This document shows, in pieces, positions 47,653 to 58,161 of a stretch of DNA of 64,000 nt. This DNA comes from Linnemannia elongata (lineage: Eukaryota > Mortierellomycota > Mortierellomycetes > Mortierellales > Mortierellaceae): assembly GCA_036320915.1 (NCBI GenBank), contig JAXBDG010000002.1, forward strand, positions 4,058,001 through 4,122,000. The letters run 5' to 3'. The notes under the pieces were generated by a model that had not been told where the DNA came from, ran no database searches, and saw only the letters and a program-made list of their open reading frames with translations. A program made the position numbers and the translations under genes. Numbering within the stretch: position 1 is the first letter of the stretch; the number at the start of each line of letters is the position of its first letter.

Positions 47653-50419
47653 CTAGTCAACAATTTGGCTAACTTTGTTCAGGCCCTCCAAGAGTGATTT
47701 GGCAGGGGCGAGTCCGCTGTCAGCAGCCTTTTGGAACCACTCTGCAGCGGCTGCAGAGTTTTTAGGAACACCTTGGCCTTCGTGGAATAGTAGACCGACG
47801 TAGAATTGTCCGAAGCCATTTCCTTGGTTGGCGGCCTTAAGGAACCAGTCCATCGCTTGTGTGCTGTTCTCGGGAACACCTAGACCACTGTGGTAGAGAA
47901 GGCCAACGGCGACTTGAGCAGAAGCATGTCCTTGATTGGCGGACTTGAGATACCAGTACATCGCTTGTTCGTAGTCTTGGGATACACCATGGCCATAGCG
48001 GTAGAGAGCACCGATGTAGAACTGAGCGAGTGTGTTGCCTTTATTGGCGGCCTTCAGATACCATCCAATGGCTTGTGCATAGTCTTGAGGAACGCCTTGA
48101 CCCTTATGGTAGGAAACACCGATGTTGCACTGAGAGTCGACGTGCCCTTTATCGGCGGCTTTGCGGTACCAAGTCATTGCTTTTTCATAGTCTTGGGGAA
48201 CGCCTTGGCCACGATCGTAGAGAGAACCGATCGCATGCTGAGCGGATGCGCTTCCTTGATTGGCGGCCATGAGATACCACAACATCGCTTGTTCATAGTC
48301 TTGGGGCACACCTTGGCCAAGCCTGTAGAGAGAGCCGATGTTGAACTGAGCGGATACGTTGCCTTGATCTGCGGCCTTGCGGTACCAAACCATCGCTTGT
48401 TCATAGTCCGAGGGAACTCCTCGACCATGGTAATAGAGAGAGCCGATGTTAGACTGAGCGTGCGCATGACCTTGATTGGCGGCCTTGAGATACCATTCCA
48501 TAGCTTGTGTATAGTCCTGAGGAACGCCTTCACCGTCATCGTAGAAAAGACCAACGTTGTACTGAGCTACGACATTTCCTTGGTCGGCGGCCTTTAGATA
48601 CCATTCCATGGCTTGTGCATAGTCTTGAGGAACGCCTTCGCCCTTATGGTAGTAAACACCAATGTTGAACAGAGCTTCGACGTGTCCTTGATCGGCGGCC
48701 TTGCGGTACCAAGTCATCGCTTGTTCATCGTCTTGGGGTACACCTTGGCCAAGGTTGTAGAGAGAGGCGATGCTGAACTGAGAGCCAGCATCTCCTTGAT
48801 CGGCGGCCTTGCGGTACCAAGTCATCGCTTGTTCATAGTCTTGGGAGACACCTTGGCCAAGCCTATAGAAAGTGCCTATGTAGAACTGAGCGCCTGCGTT
48901 CCCTTGATCGGCGGCCTTGAGATACCAGAACATCGCTCGTTCGTAGTCTTGGGATACCTCATGGCCAAGGTTGTAGTAAGAGCCGACGATGGACTGAGCG
49001 AATGCGCTCCCTTGACGGGCGGCCTTGAGATACCAGCTCATGGCGGGAGGGCAGCCCTGTGGGTCTTCAACACCATCACTATGCATAGCTCCTTCGCATT
49101 CCTGATCAACTGGATCTCCTTGCTCGGCTTCCTTCAGGTAAAAATCCATAGCAGCTTTGTAGGCTTGTGGAACTTCTTTGCCTTCTCTGTACACATCGTT
49201 CAGAGCAACCTGGGTATCCTTATCTCCGAGGTTGGCATTGAGCAATATCTGGTCCAAGCTTTTGGTGGTAGGAGGAGGGAGGTCAATTGATATTCGTGAC
49301 TTATTCTCTGTGCTGGTTGGCTGGACACCTGTCTGGTTCCTGCCTTGTCCTTGGTCATAGGGCATGTTGTTCACAGGTGTAATGGGTGTCACTGTCTGTC
49401 GTAGCTGAGAACTAAGGCCATGGAAATATAAAGCGAAAGGTGGTCAGACTCAGATGTTTGCGCATAATTTAGACTTACACTTGTAATGGACAATGTGTAT
49501 ATACGTACAATGTAAGGGCCTCAACTTTGCGTTGTGCATTCGTATCACCCTGGAAGGCTGCTTTAAAATACCACACCATGGCCACCGATGTGTCTTTGGT
49601 CACTCCTTGTCCCTCCGAAAAGAGGTCGCCCACAGAGACCTGGGCACGCGCATGACTCTGATGTACAGCCTTGAGGTAGCACTCCAGAGCCTTCCAAAAG
49701 TCGCCAGGAGGGCCATCTCCTTTTGCGTGCAAGGCTTGAAGATCTATATTGGCTGTGAGCTTTTTCATGGCTTTCTTGGCGTATCTGTGGGCGAGTGCTT
49801 TGTTGCGGGCTTGAAGAGCCGACTCGTCAAGTTGTTGCCTGTTGTTATTGTTGGATGTGCGAGCGAAGTTATTTCTTGGCGGTGCAAATCGAGCGTTCTG
49901 CACAGAAGCCGACGGATGGGTTGAGGAGATGGGTCTCATTATTGTGGAAAATGGATTATGCCTCGGGAAACGGGCTGCCTGTTGCTCAATCTGTCTGAGA
50001 ACCGACGGCTGTTGTTGCAGAGGGGTGGTGTCCTGTAGGTTGCCGACGGCAACATCTAGTACCTCGCCGGGGATGACAGCAATCCTGCATGGCCGCAGTC
50101 TAATAGGTTCGATTTCAATTGAATTAGTGTGCTAAACCGAACATGGCGCCTTCACCAATCATATGAAAGAAGGAGTCGCTTGTACGTACATATCGAAGTC
50201 GGCCCCTTTCATGAAAGATAAGACCCTTGCTTTATGTCGGATATGGAGGGCATTGTGGAAGGCCACAAGGATGTCATCCCACAGTATGAACTTGTCATTA
50301 GTGATAGGGTCTGTGTAGATATCTACATATAAGACCTCGTTTGGGTGCGGTGGAGTTGAGGTTGGCTTGTTGGTGTTTACGGAGCGAATAGCCTGAGTGT
50401 TTGGAGGAGCAACCGACAT
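47653..50419 (-). CDS. Sel1-repeat protein A with family-specific N-terminal module
   Basis: Exons are inferred as 50419-50190, 50099-49479 and 49411-47653, giving 869 residues. Exon 1 plus the start of exon 2 encode the N-terminal module shared by all four paralogues here: EVLYVDIYTDP, then ILWDDILVAFHNALHIRHKA, then the phase-2 intron, then LRPCRIAVIPGEVLDVAV. A Gln-rich linker and a basic helix (HRYAKKAMKKL) follow. There are then about 15-16 Sel1-like repeats of 36 residues with the pattern AQxNIGxLYxxGxGVPQDYEQAMxWYxKAADQG, one of them split by the second intron. Sel1 repeats are helical adaptor repeats; no enzyme domain, signal peptide or membrane span is seen. The second intron (67 nt) could alternatively use a GTACGT donor 24 bases earlier. 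The frame stays open for 555 bases upstream of the chosen ATG but is pyrimidine-encoded and unlikely to be coding. Confidence 0.82.
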
Positions 50420-51097
50420 TGCTAATGTTACTGGTGCTAGGAGTGTGGGTGGGTGTTGGTGAGAGAAGAAAGTCGGCTGAGTGCAACGCACGGTTAAAAT
50501 AGGTGTTGGTTGGGTCGAGAGAGTAATGGCGAGGATAATGGCGAGAGTAATGGCGAGGGTGATGACGAAGGTTATAACGAGGGGTGATGGCAAGTGAAAA
50601 GAGAACAAGAAACAAAAAGACCGGAAGGTGTTCAGGCTTGATTGGAGTAGGCTTCTTGGCAGCAGTGGAGGAGCAGGGAAGGTCCAGGTACGTCTTACTC
50701 TGTTACGTGTGAAGTGATGAAGTGGACGCTGTTGGTCAAGGAAGGGAGGTAACTGTATTAGTGAGAGGAGAACAGAAGGAAGGGAGAGAGGAAGAAGAAA
50801 GAAGGGAAAGGGGAAGAAAGAAACAGACAGCAATCGCCTTCGGAGAAACATAGACTGGAACGAAAACGAACACTCGCTGGTCATGCATGAGGATCGGCGA
50901 AAATGGAAGGGTGACCGATAGATCAATGGAAGATTCCATTCAATTTCAGCAGCCATGTTTTCTTCCGCATTCATGCAGTCATGCGACTGGTCGACAAATA
51001 GAGATATATTTGAATAGGGAAGGGGAGAAGTAGATTGCGCTTGCTTGTTCCATAAGCAAGGACCATGACTTATTGTAAAGCGTCAGTCTTGTCTGGA
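50420..51097. other. Upstream region of Sel1 gene A and duplication junction
   Basis: It contains an imperfect 12-base tandem repeat (GAGAGTAATGGC-like) at about 50516-50590. The duplication breakpoint is at 51097/51098. No separate gene is supported. Confidence 0.5.
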
Positions 51098-51836
51098 CAT
51101 GCTCCAAGCATTTGAACGGCCGGTCAAGGGATCTGAGGAACCTCCCGTCGATCTGGGACTGGTGATCTTGCTACTTCTGGCGCTCAACATTGTGATCAAG
51201 TTTTTGCTATGGTTGTGGTGCAGGACAATGAAGGATAGTTCGAGTGCGCTGGCGTTGGCACAGGATCATTTGAATGATGTTGTGTTCAACGTCTTTTCGA
51301 CGTTCTTCCCTGTCGCAGGCCAGTACTTAGGATGGTGGTGGTTGGATGCTGTGGGAGCTATTGTTCTGTCGATTTATATCATTTCCGAGTGGACCAGCAC
51401 CTGTCTCCGTAAGTGTATTCATTTGCATCTCACGCGTCTTGATACCCTAATGTTGGCTTCTTGGTTCATTGGTCTGCGAATTTGATTATTTAGCACCGTA
51501 TTATCTAACAATTGGTTGTCTTCCCATCTTCCAACCATAACAGACAATATCAGAAGACTGACAGGACAGGCAGCATCACCAGCGGAATTCCAACAACTGA
51601 CATACATGACCTACCAGTTCTCCTACATGATCCAAGCCATCGACACTGTCCGGGTCTACTACGCCGGCGACGGGCTCTCTGTCGAGATTGACATCGTCCT
51701 CCCACCGGATACTCCCCTGTCGCAGGCTCATGATCTGGGCGAGTCTTTGCAAAGCGCGTTGGAGAGGCTGGATAATGTTGAGAGGGCGTTTGTCCATATA
51801 GATTATAATACTGTTCATGCTATTGAGCATCGGTAG
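51098..51836 (+). pseudogene. 5'-truncated duplicate of the Mn-type cation transporter
   Basis: Begins abruptly inside the counterpart of transporter exon 3. It retains the rest of that exon (to 51408, donor GTAAGT), the last intron and the last exon (51544-51836), with no stop or frameshift. The N-terminus, the first spans and the first DxxxD site (equivalent of Asp381/Asp385) are missing, so transport is not expected. Starting at the in-frame ATG at 51099 would give 200 residues including the second DxxxD and the C-terminal domain. Differences from the parent are modest: in the last exon I count about 17 base changes, causing five residue changes. The preserved frame may reflect recency or a retained regulatory role; no promoter is evident. 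Confidence 0.85.
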
Positions 51837-51942
51837 TCTTGGATAGGACATGATGCAGTTGGCGAGGGATGTCTTTTGTGAAGTAATAAAATGCAAAATG
51901 ACTTCAGTGCTTTTATTTCCCAAGTGTCACCGATTCTGTATT

Positions 51943-53467
51943 CTAGTCAACAATTTGGCTAATTTTGTTCAGGTCCTCCAAGAGTGATTTGGCAGGGGCG
52001 AGTCCGTTGTCAGCAGCCTTTTGGAACCACTCTGCGGCGGTTGCATAGCTCCGGGGAACGCATTGGCCCTCAAAGTAGAAGGCGCCGATCTTAAATTGAG
52101 ATTCGGCATGTCCTTGATCGACGGCCTTGAGATACCAGAACATCGCTTGCTCATAGTCTTGGGGAACACCTTGGCCATGATCATAGAGAGAGCCGATGTT
52201 GTACTGAGATTCAACATGTCCTTGATCGGCGGCCTTGAGATACCAGAACATCGCTTGTTCATAGTCTTTGGGAACACCTTGGCCAAGCCTGTAGAGAGAA
52301 CCGATACTGCACTGAGATTCGGCATGTCCTTGATCGGCGGCTTTGAGAAACCAGTCCATCGCTTGTTCGTGGTCTTTCGGTACACCTTGGCCATAATCGT
52401 AGAGAGAGCCGACGTTGAACTGAACGAGTGCGTCTCCTTGATTGGCGGCCTTGAGATACCAGAGCATCGCTTGTTCATAGTCTTGGGGAACACCTTGGCC
52501 ATAATCGTAGAGAGAACCAACGTTGAACTGAGCGAGTGCGTTTCCTTGATTGGCGGTCTCGAGATACCAGAGCATCGCTTGTTCATAGTCTTGGAGAACA
52601 CCCTTTCCTTCCTTATACATGTCGCCCAGAGTGACCTGGGCATGTGCATGACTCTGACGAACGCCCTTCAAGTAACACTCCGAAGCTTTCCAAAGTCTCC
52701 AGGAGCGCCATCTCCTTTTGCATACAAGGCTTGAAGATCTATATTGGCTGCGAGCTTTTTCATGGCTTCCTTGGCATATCTGTGGGCGACTGCTTTATTG
52801 CGGGCTTGAGGAGCCGACTCGTTGAGTAGTTGTCTGTTGTTGATGCTGGATGTGCGGGCGAAATTATTTCCCGGCGGTGCAAATCGAGCGTTCTGCACAA
52901 AAGCAGACGGATGGGTTGATGAGATGGGCCGTATTGTGGACAATGGGTCATGCCTCGGGAGACGTGCGGCCTGTTGCTCAATCAGCCTGAGACCCGATGG
53001 CTGTTGGTTCTGCAGGTGTTGGTACTGGTACTGTTGCTGCTGCTGTTGCTGAGGGATGGTATCGTATGTATTTCCGACGACAATATCCAGCACCTCACCG
53101 GGGATGACAGCAATCCTGAGCGGTTTAAGCCTAATAGGTGATTATAAATGAACTTATTATTTTAAAACGAAACAGCATTGCCTCCATGAGCCTTGTTTGT
53201 GCTATCAAATAGAACAAATTGCTGTCTGTGTACATACGTCTCCAAGTTGGAGTCCTTCACGAAAGGGACGATCCTAGCCTTGTGTCGCACATGGAGGGCG
53301 TTGTAGAAGGCGAGCTGGATATCTTCCCATAGTATACACTCTTGCTCTGTCCTTGGGTCCGTGTATATGTCGACATAGACGATTTCTGCTGTGGCTGGTG
53401 GGGCAGGGGTGAGGTTGCCGATGCTGATGGACCGGATGCCCTGACTGCTGGGAGATGCGAGTGACAT
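51943..53467 (-). pseudogene. Sel1-repeat protein B, frameshifted
   Basis: Exon 1 (53467-53238) is 230 nt, exactly as in gene A, and exon 2 starts at 53130 with the same phase-2 junction. The shared N-terminal module is intact (IVYVDIYTDP, ILWEDIQLAFYNALHVRHKA, then LKPLRIAVIPGEVLDIVV), followed by a polyQ linker. At about 52692-52694 gene A has CCAAAAG but gene B CCAAAG (plus strand). This 1-base loss shifts the frame and stops at 52668, while six Sel1 repeats continue in the other frame down to 51943. The 67-nt second intron of gene A and most repeats are absent. Unless this is a sequencing error, only a truncated product of about 220 residues lacking the repeats can be made. The C-terminal end (QIVD and stop) matches gene A. 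Confidence 0.75.
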
Positions 53468-53862
53468 TCCGAATGTAAGTTGGACTTGGCTGTGGATGAG
53501 TGTCGCTTGTAAAAAAGGTCGACTAGGTGCAATGGAGGGTGAGGTGAAGAAGGTGTGGGTGATGGCGGGTGAAAGAAAGAAAAAAAAAAAGGTGGCGAGG
53601 GTGTTCAGGCTGAAAGACCTAAGCGGTGAGCTGAAAAAAGCGTGTCCTTTGCGGAGCTGTGAAAAAAATCAGGTACATCTGGAGAATGCTCTCAATGATA
53701 AAAGATCTGACCCTACCCTATTTCCCTTTAACATAATGAACACCTTTTCTTTTCTTTTTCGCAATTTCTCTTTATTGATATCTGTCCTGCAAACAGCTCC
53801 CCCAAGATGATCACAACTATCAAGGCACATTTGATCTGAAAGGTACTCTTTCGGTCATTTTA
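53468..53862. other. Intergenic spacer between Sel1 genes C and B
   Basis: Holds the upstream region of gene B (GGTGAGG-type purine repeats, an A run at 53579-53590) and the 3' end of gene C. No gene is seen. Confidence 0.5.
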
Positions 53863-55522
53863 TTAAGCAATATGGCCGGACTCCCTCCACTTCCTCAATG
53901 TCTCATTAATATCAGTATGTCCCTGGTTTTGAGCCTTTCGGAACCACTCTGCAGCCTTGGTATAACTTTGGGGAACACCTTGACCATTAGAGTAGAGAAC
54001 ACCGATGCTATACAGAGAGTCGGCATGTCCTTGGTTTGCAGCCTTCAGGAACCAGTCCATCGCTTGCACATCGTCTTGAGCAGTCCCCCGACCTTTGCTG
54101 TAGAGAAAGCCTATGTTGTGCTGGGCGGGGGCGTGTCCTTGATTTGCGGCTCGGAGGTACCAGGTCATTGCTTGTGCGTAGTCTTGGCGAACACCCTGAC
54201 CATCTTTGTAGAAATCGCCAATAGAGCACTGGGAGGGTGGATGTCCTTGCTTAGCGGCCTTGAGGTACCAGCTCATGGCCTGTGCGTAGTCCAGGGGCAC
54301 ATCATGGCAATTGCTGTAGAGAAGACCTATCCTGTGTTGAGCATCGGCGTGTCCTTGCTCGGCGGCCTTGAGATACCAATTCATCGCTTGGGTATAGTCC
54401 GGGAAATTACGAAAGACGTAAAGTTCACCGAGGTTGTACAAAGCATCAGTATCTCCTTGGTCTGCAGCCTTGAGATACCACTCCTTCGCTTGTGCGCAGT
54501 CCTTGGGCACGCCGTCACCGTTTTCGTAAAAAAGGCCGATATTGTGCTGAGCCTTCGCGTTTCCTTGGTTGGCTGCCTTCAGGTACCATTCCATGGCCGT
54601 CGAAGGGTCCCGGAAAACACCGAGGCCGATGTCATAAAGATATCCCACACGTTGTTGACCGACCGCATCTCCTTGTTCGGCGGCCTTGAGGTACCACTCC
54701 ATAGCGACTAGATAATCCTGCGGGACGCCCTTGCCCTCCCTGTACATATCTCCAAGAGCCACCTGTGCGTTTGTGTCTCCTTGGTTGGCGCGGAAAATAA
54801 TCTGGACTGATGATTGCTCATCCACCAATGCTTGCGGTCCTCGAGCCGACGGTAGCACAGCGGGTTTGTCGATGTGAGAGTAGTTCTCCAGAGCTACCTC
54901 TTCCAAACCGTATACTGGGTTGCGTCGAACGGTGGAGGTGACGCGGCCCTCCTGCTCAGGATCGTCCTTCTTGTCGGACTTTTCTTCCTCATCCTCTTCC
55001 CCCTCCCCCTGCTGTAACACTGACACTTGCTCCATTGACGTATTCTTCGACGACGACCCCTCCTTGTTGGTCGATAGTGAATCCACAACCACATCCAGCA
55101 CGATGTTTGGCATGGCCGCAATCCTGCGAGGCTCAAGTCTAGAGGGATGTAAGTTTCATTGTGAGATGATAAGGCATAACTAATTTTGTTCTTTTGCTCA
55201 ATTGTCAACAACAACTTTTAATTGATAGGAATGGGGCGAGGATTCTACACAACACATACGTTCGAAAGTCAGATCCTTTTAAGAAAGACACAACCTTGGC
55301 CTTATTCCGAACCTGTACAGCATCACCGAACGCCTGGAGGATATCCTCCCACAGCACGACCTTCTTCCCCGTCTCGGGTTCGGTATGAACGTCGACGTAT
55401 AAAATGTAGTCAGGGTTGTTGGGATTGGCGGGTGGGATCGAGGAAGGTGGGAGGTTCTTGTCAACGGAACGAAGTGCTTGGACAAGTTCTTGAGGAGGGG
55501 AGGGAGGGTCTTCCTGTGTCAT
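53863..55522 (-). CDS. Sel1-repeat protein C with family-specific N-terminal module
   Basis: Two exons, 55522-55260 and 55138-53863, join in phase 2 to 512 residues with no lesion. The N-terminal module reads ILYVDVHTEPETGKKVVLWE, then DILQAFGDAVQVRNKAKVVS, FLKGSDF, then after the intron LEPRRIAAMPNIVLDVVV. An acidic Glu/Lys/Asp linker follows, and then eight Sel1 repeats (from about residue 190 to the end), for example GVPQDYLVAMEWYLKAAEQG. Repeat 4 is shortened (ELYVFRNFPDYTQAMNW). It is the most orderly of the four paralogues and lies between two disabled copies. Location is probably cytosolic or nuclear, as no targeting signal is visible. Function is not known; an adaptor role is the general expectation for Sel1 repeats. 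Confidence 0.85.
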
Positions 55523-56073
55523 ATTTGGGATATGTGTGTGCGTGCCTGCAGGTGGTAGGAGAAAAGGAAGGGGACTGTATGATGAATTGTTGTAAGACGA
55601 ATGGAGATGATGGAGATGGGAGGGAGGTGAATGCACAATGAGTGAAGTAAGGAAGAAAGGAAATGAGGGCGAGAAAAATACACATGAGAAAGGGGAGAAA
55701 AAGAAAACACCAAAGTGCGGGACAGCAACGGGAGGAGAGAACCCAAACACACCAAGGAAGGTTCCACGCGAAAACAACCCATATTTTGTGCGCGCTGGTC
55801 AGACCACACAACAAGGCAATATGTCACTTGTGCATGAAGGATGAACGACACGATGAAACAGCCAAGAGAGAGATGAATAACTTTCTATCTTGATCCCAGC
55901 ATCAAGAGATGGTGCCTGGATTTTTTCTTGGCCGATCCAAAGGTCCTTCTCAAAGTCAAGACTCTATCTCAACAATTGAACCGTCATATCATTCTCGCTT
56001 CAGAAACCGTGTTTCTTGATTGTGCTTGTTCATCCTTTCTTTATTTTCTCATACACATATGTTTGATCCCGTT
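55523..56073. other. Intergenic spacer between Sel1 genes D and C
   Basis: Purine-rich region upstream of gene C, then T-rich sequence at the 3' end of gene D. No gene is seen. Confidence 0.5.
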
Positions 56074-58161
56074 CTAACCAATAATACGACCGTTTTTCCT
56101 CATGTCCTCCAATGCTGTCTTGGCTTCGATGTGTCCCTGGTCTGCGGCCCTTTGATACCACTCGGCTGCCTTCGCATAGTCCTGGGGCACACCCAGGCCA
56201 TTGCTATAGCAATATCCAATGGTAGCTTGAGAAATCGCCAATCCTTGCTTGGCGACCTTAAGGAACCACTCCGTTGCTTGCGAATCGTCTTGGGGAACAC
56301 CTCCGCCGTGACAGTAGAGATTGTGCGTGCCTTGAGGTACCATTCCATGGCTTGTGTATAGTCTTGAGGTAAACCTTGGCCATGAAAATAGAGAAGACCG
56401 ATGCTGTATTGAGATCGGACATGTCCCTGATCGGCGGCTTTGCGGAACCAATTCATCGCTTGTGCACTATCCTGAGGCACACCTTGACCATGACCGTACA
56501 AGGAGCCGACGTTGAACTGAGCGAGAGCTTCCTCTCGATGGGCGGCCTTGAGAAACCAGTCCATCGCTTGTTCATGGTCTTGGGACACTCCTTGGCCATG
56601 AAAGTAGAGTAGACCGATGTTGTACTGAGCTTCGACATCTCCTTGATCGGCAGCCTTGCGGTACCAAGTCATCGCTTGTTCATAGTCTTGGGGCACACCA
56701 TGGCCACGAACGTATAAGGAGCCGATGTTGAACTGAGCGAGTGCGTAGCCTTGATTGGCAGCTTTGAGATACCAGAACATCGCTTGTTCATAGTCTTGGG
56801 GTACACCGTTCCCACGGCGGTAGTAAATACCGACGTTGTACTGAGATTCGATATCTCCTTGATCAGCGGCCTTGCGGTACCATTCCATCGCTTGTACATA
56901 GTCTTTTGGCACACCATCACCAAAGTTGTAGAGAAGGCCGATGTTGAACTGAGCGAGTGCGTCATCTTGATTGGCGGCCTTGATGTACCAATCCATTGCT
57001 TGTTCATAGTCTTGGGGCACACTTTGGCCAAATTTGTAGAAAGAACCGATGTTGCACTGAGCGCGTGCGTCGTCTTGGTTGGAGGCCTTGAGATACCATT
57101 CCATCGCTTGTTCAAAGTCTTGAGGTACACCATGACCATCTTCGTACAGGGAGCCGACGTTGCACTGAGCGGGCGCCTTGCCTTGATTGGCAGCCTTGAG
57201 AAGCCAAATCATGGCGGTAGAGTAGTCCTGTGGGACACCAAGACCATGACTGTACATAGCTCCTACACGTTGCTGACCGACTGGATCTCCTTGCTCGGCT
57301 GCCTTCAGGTACCAATCCATAGCTGCTTTGTAATCTTGCGGGACCCCATTGCCGTCTCTGTAAACATCGCTTAAGTTGACCTGGGCGACTTTGTCTCCAT
57401 GGCCGGCACTGATGGTCGTCTGAACTAACTCTTCCTGCTCTCCTAGGGTTTCGGGAGCCGTCGTAGTCTGAAGTACTCGTAACGAAGGGTTGTTGCCGTT
57501 CCCTAGGTGTGGAGGGGCCGGTGAGCTGTCGTTGTCTGGCGATAGATCATCCAACGGCGCGCGTAGTCCTCGAGCGAATGGAAATGCAAGTGGTCGTTCG
57601 ACGTGGGAGGGATTGGATCATACACTGGAGGTAGTGGTGACGTCCTGGATCACAAAATCCTTGCCTGCCGTATCGTCCTGCTGCACCGATACTGACACTG
57701 ACCCCTCTGATAGATTCTTCCGAGACGACCCCTCCATGTTGGCAGAGGGAGTGCTCACAACCACATCCAGAACGGCGTTCGGCGCAGCAATTCTGCGAGG
57801 TTCAAGGCTAGCAGGTCGTTTTTCCATAGTATGAAAGGAAAATGTAAACGTTAGGAAGCTTACGTTTTACTTTCACATTCATAGTAACAAAGGAGGAGTC
57901 TTGATGTACATACGTTATGAAGTCTGATCCTTTCAAAAAGAGGACTATATTTGTTTTGTGGCGGACTTGCACAGCTTACTCAAACGCCAGGACGATGTCC
58001 TCCCATAGAACAATCTCCTTGTGAGTTTTAGGATCGACGCGGATTTCGATATGGAATATCTCATCGGGGCTGGCGGGGGTTACCGAGTTAGGTGGGTGAC
58101 ACTTGTCGATAGAGTGAATTCCCTGGAGCGGCTCCTGTGGCACGTTTTCGCCCTGTAGCAT
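56074..58161 (-). pseudogene. Sel1-repeat protein D, multiply disabled
   Basis: It follows the same plan as its paralogues: exon 1 58161-57914 (phase-2 donor GTATGT), exon 2 from 57807 (LEPRRIAAPNAVLDVVV). Three lesions are visible. First, a TAA at 57978-57976 inside the conserved LAFE-stop-AVQVRHK stretch of the N-terminal module. Second, a TGA at 57620-57618 in the linker, after which the same frame continues. Third, near 56320-56335 a deletion joins the start of one repeat (AMEWYLKA) to the middle of another and changes frame; the last two repeats and the normal end (RKNGRIIG) lie in the new frame. About 12 Sel1 repeats remain recognisable. The first stop overlaps GTAAGC, a possible donor of the same phase, so splicing could bypass it. 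With the other lesions the gene is probably dead. Confidence 0.8.

Larger units (their letters stand above)
46806..50419. repeat. Segmental duplication, copy 1 (source, with full transporter)
   Basis: From CATGCTCC at 46806 the sequence runs in parallel with 51098 onwards through the transporter 3' half, its last intron, both poly(A) signals and the convergent Sel1 gene. Inside the Sel1 gene the copies differ in repeat number. Confidence 0.85.
51098..53467. repeat. Segmental duplication, copy 2 (truncated transporter + Sel1 gene B)
   Basis: Tandem copy of 46806-50419, starting inside a transporter exon and running through the whole Sel1 gene. It is shorter than copy 1 mainly because Sel1-B has far fewer repeats. 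Confidence 0.85.

Noticed and set aside
50420..50974. N-terminal extension of Sel1 gene A to an ATG at 50974
   Set aside because: The extra frame is low-complexity Phe/Leu/Ser/Pro from pyrimidine-rich DNA and includes the short tandem repeat. The paralogues start at the equivalent of 50419.
47653..57430. Regular 108-base repeats resembling an array
   Set aside because: They are protein-coding Sel1 repeats without unique spacers, not CRISPR, and the genome is fungal.
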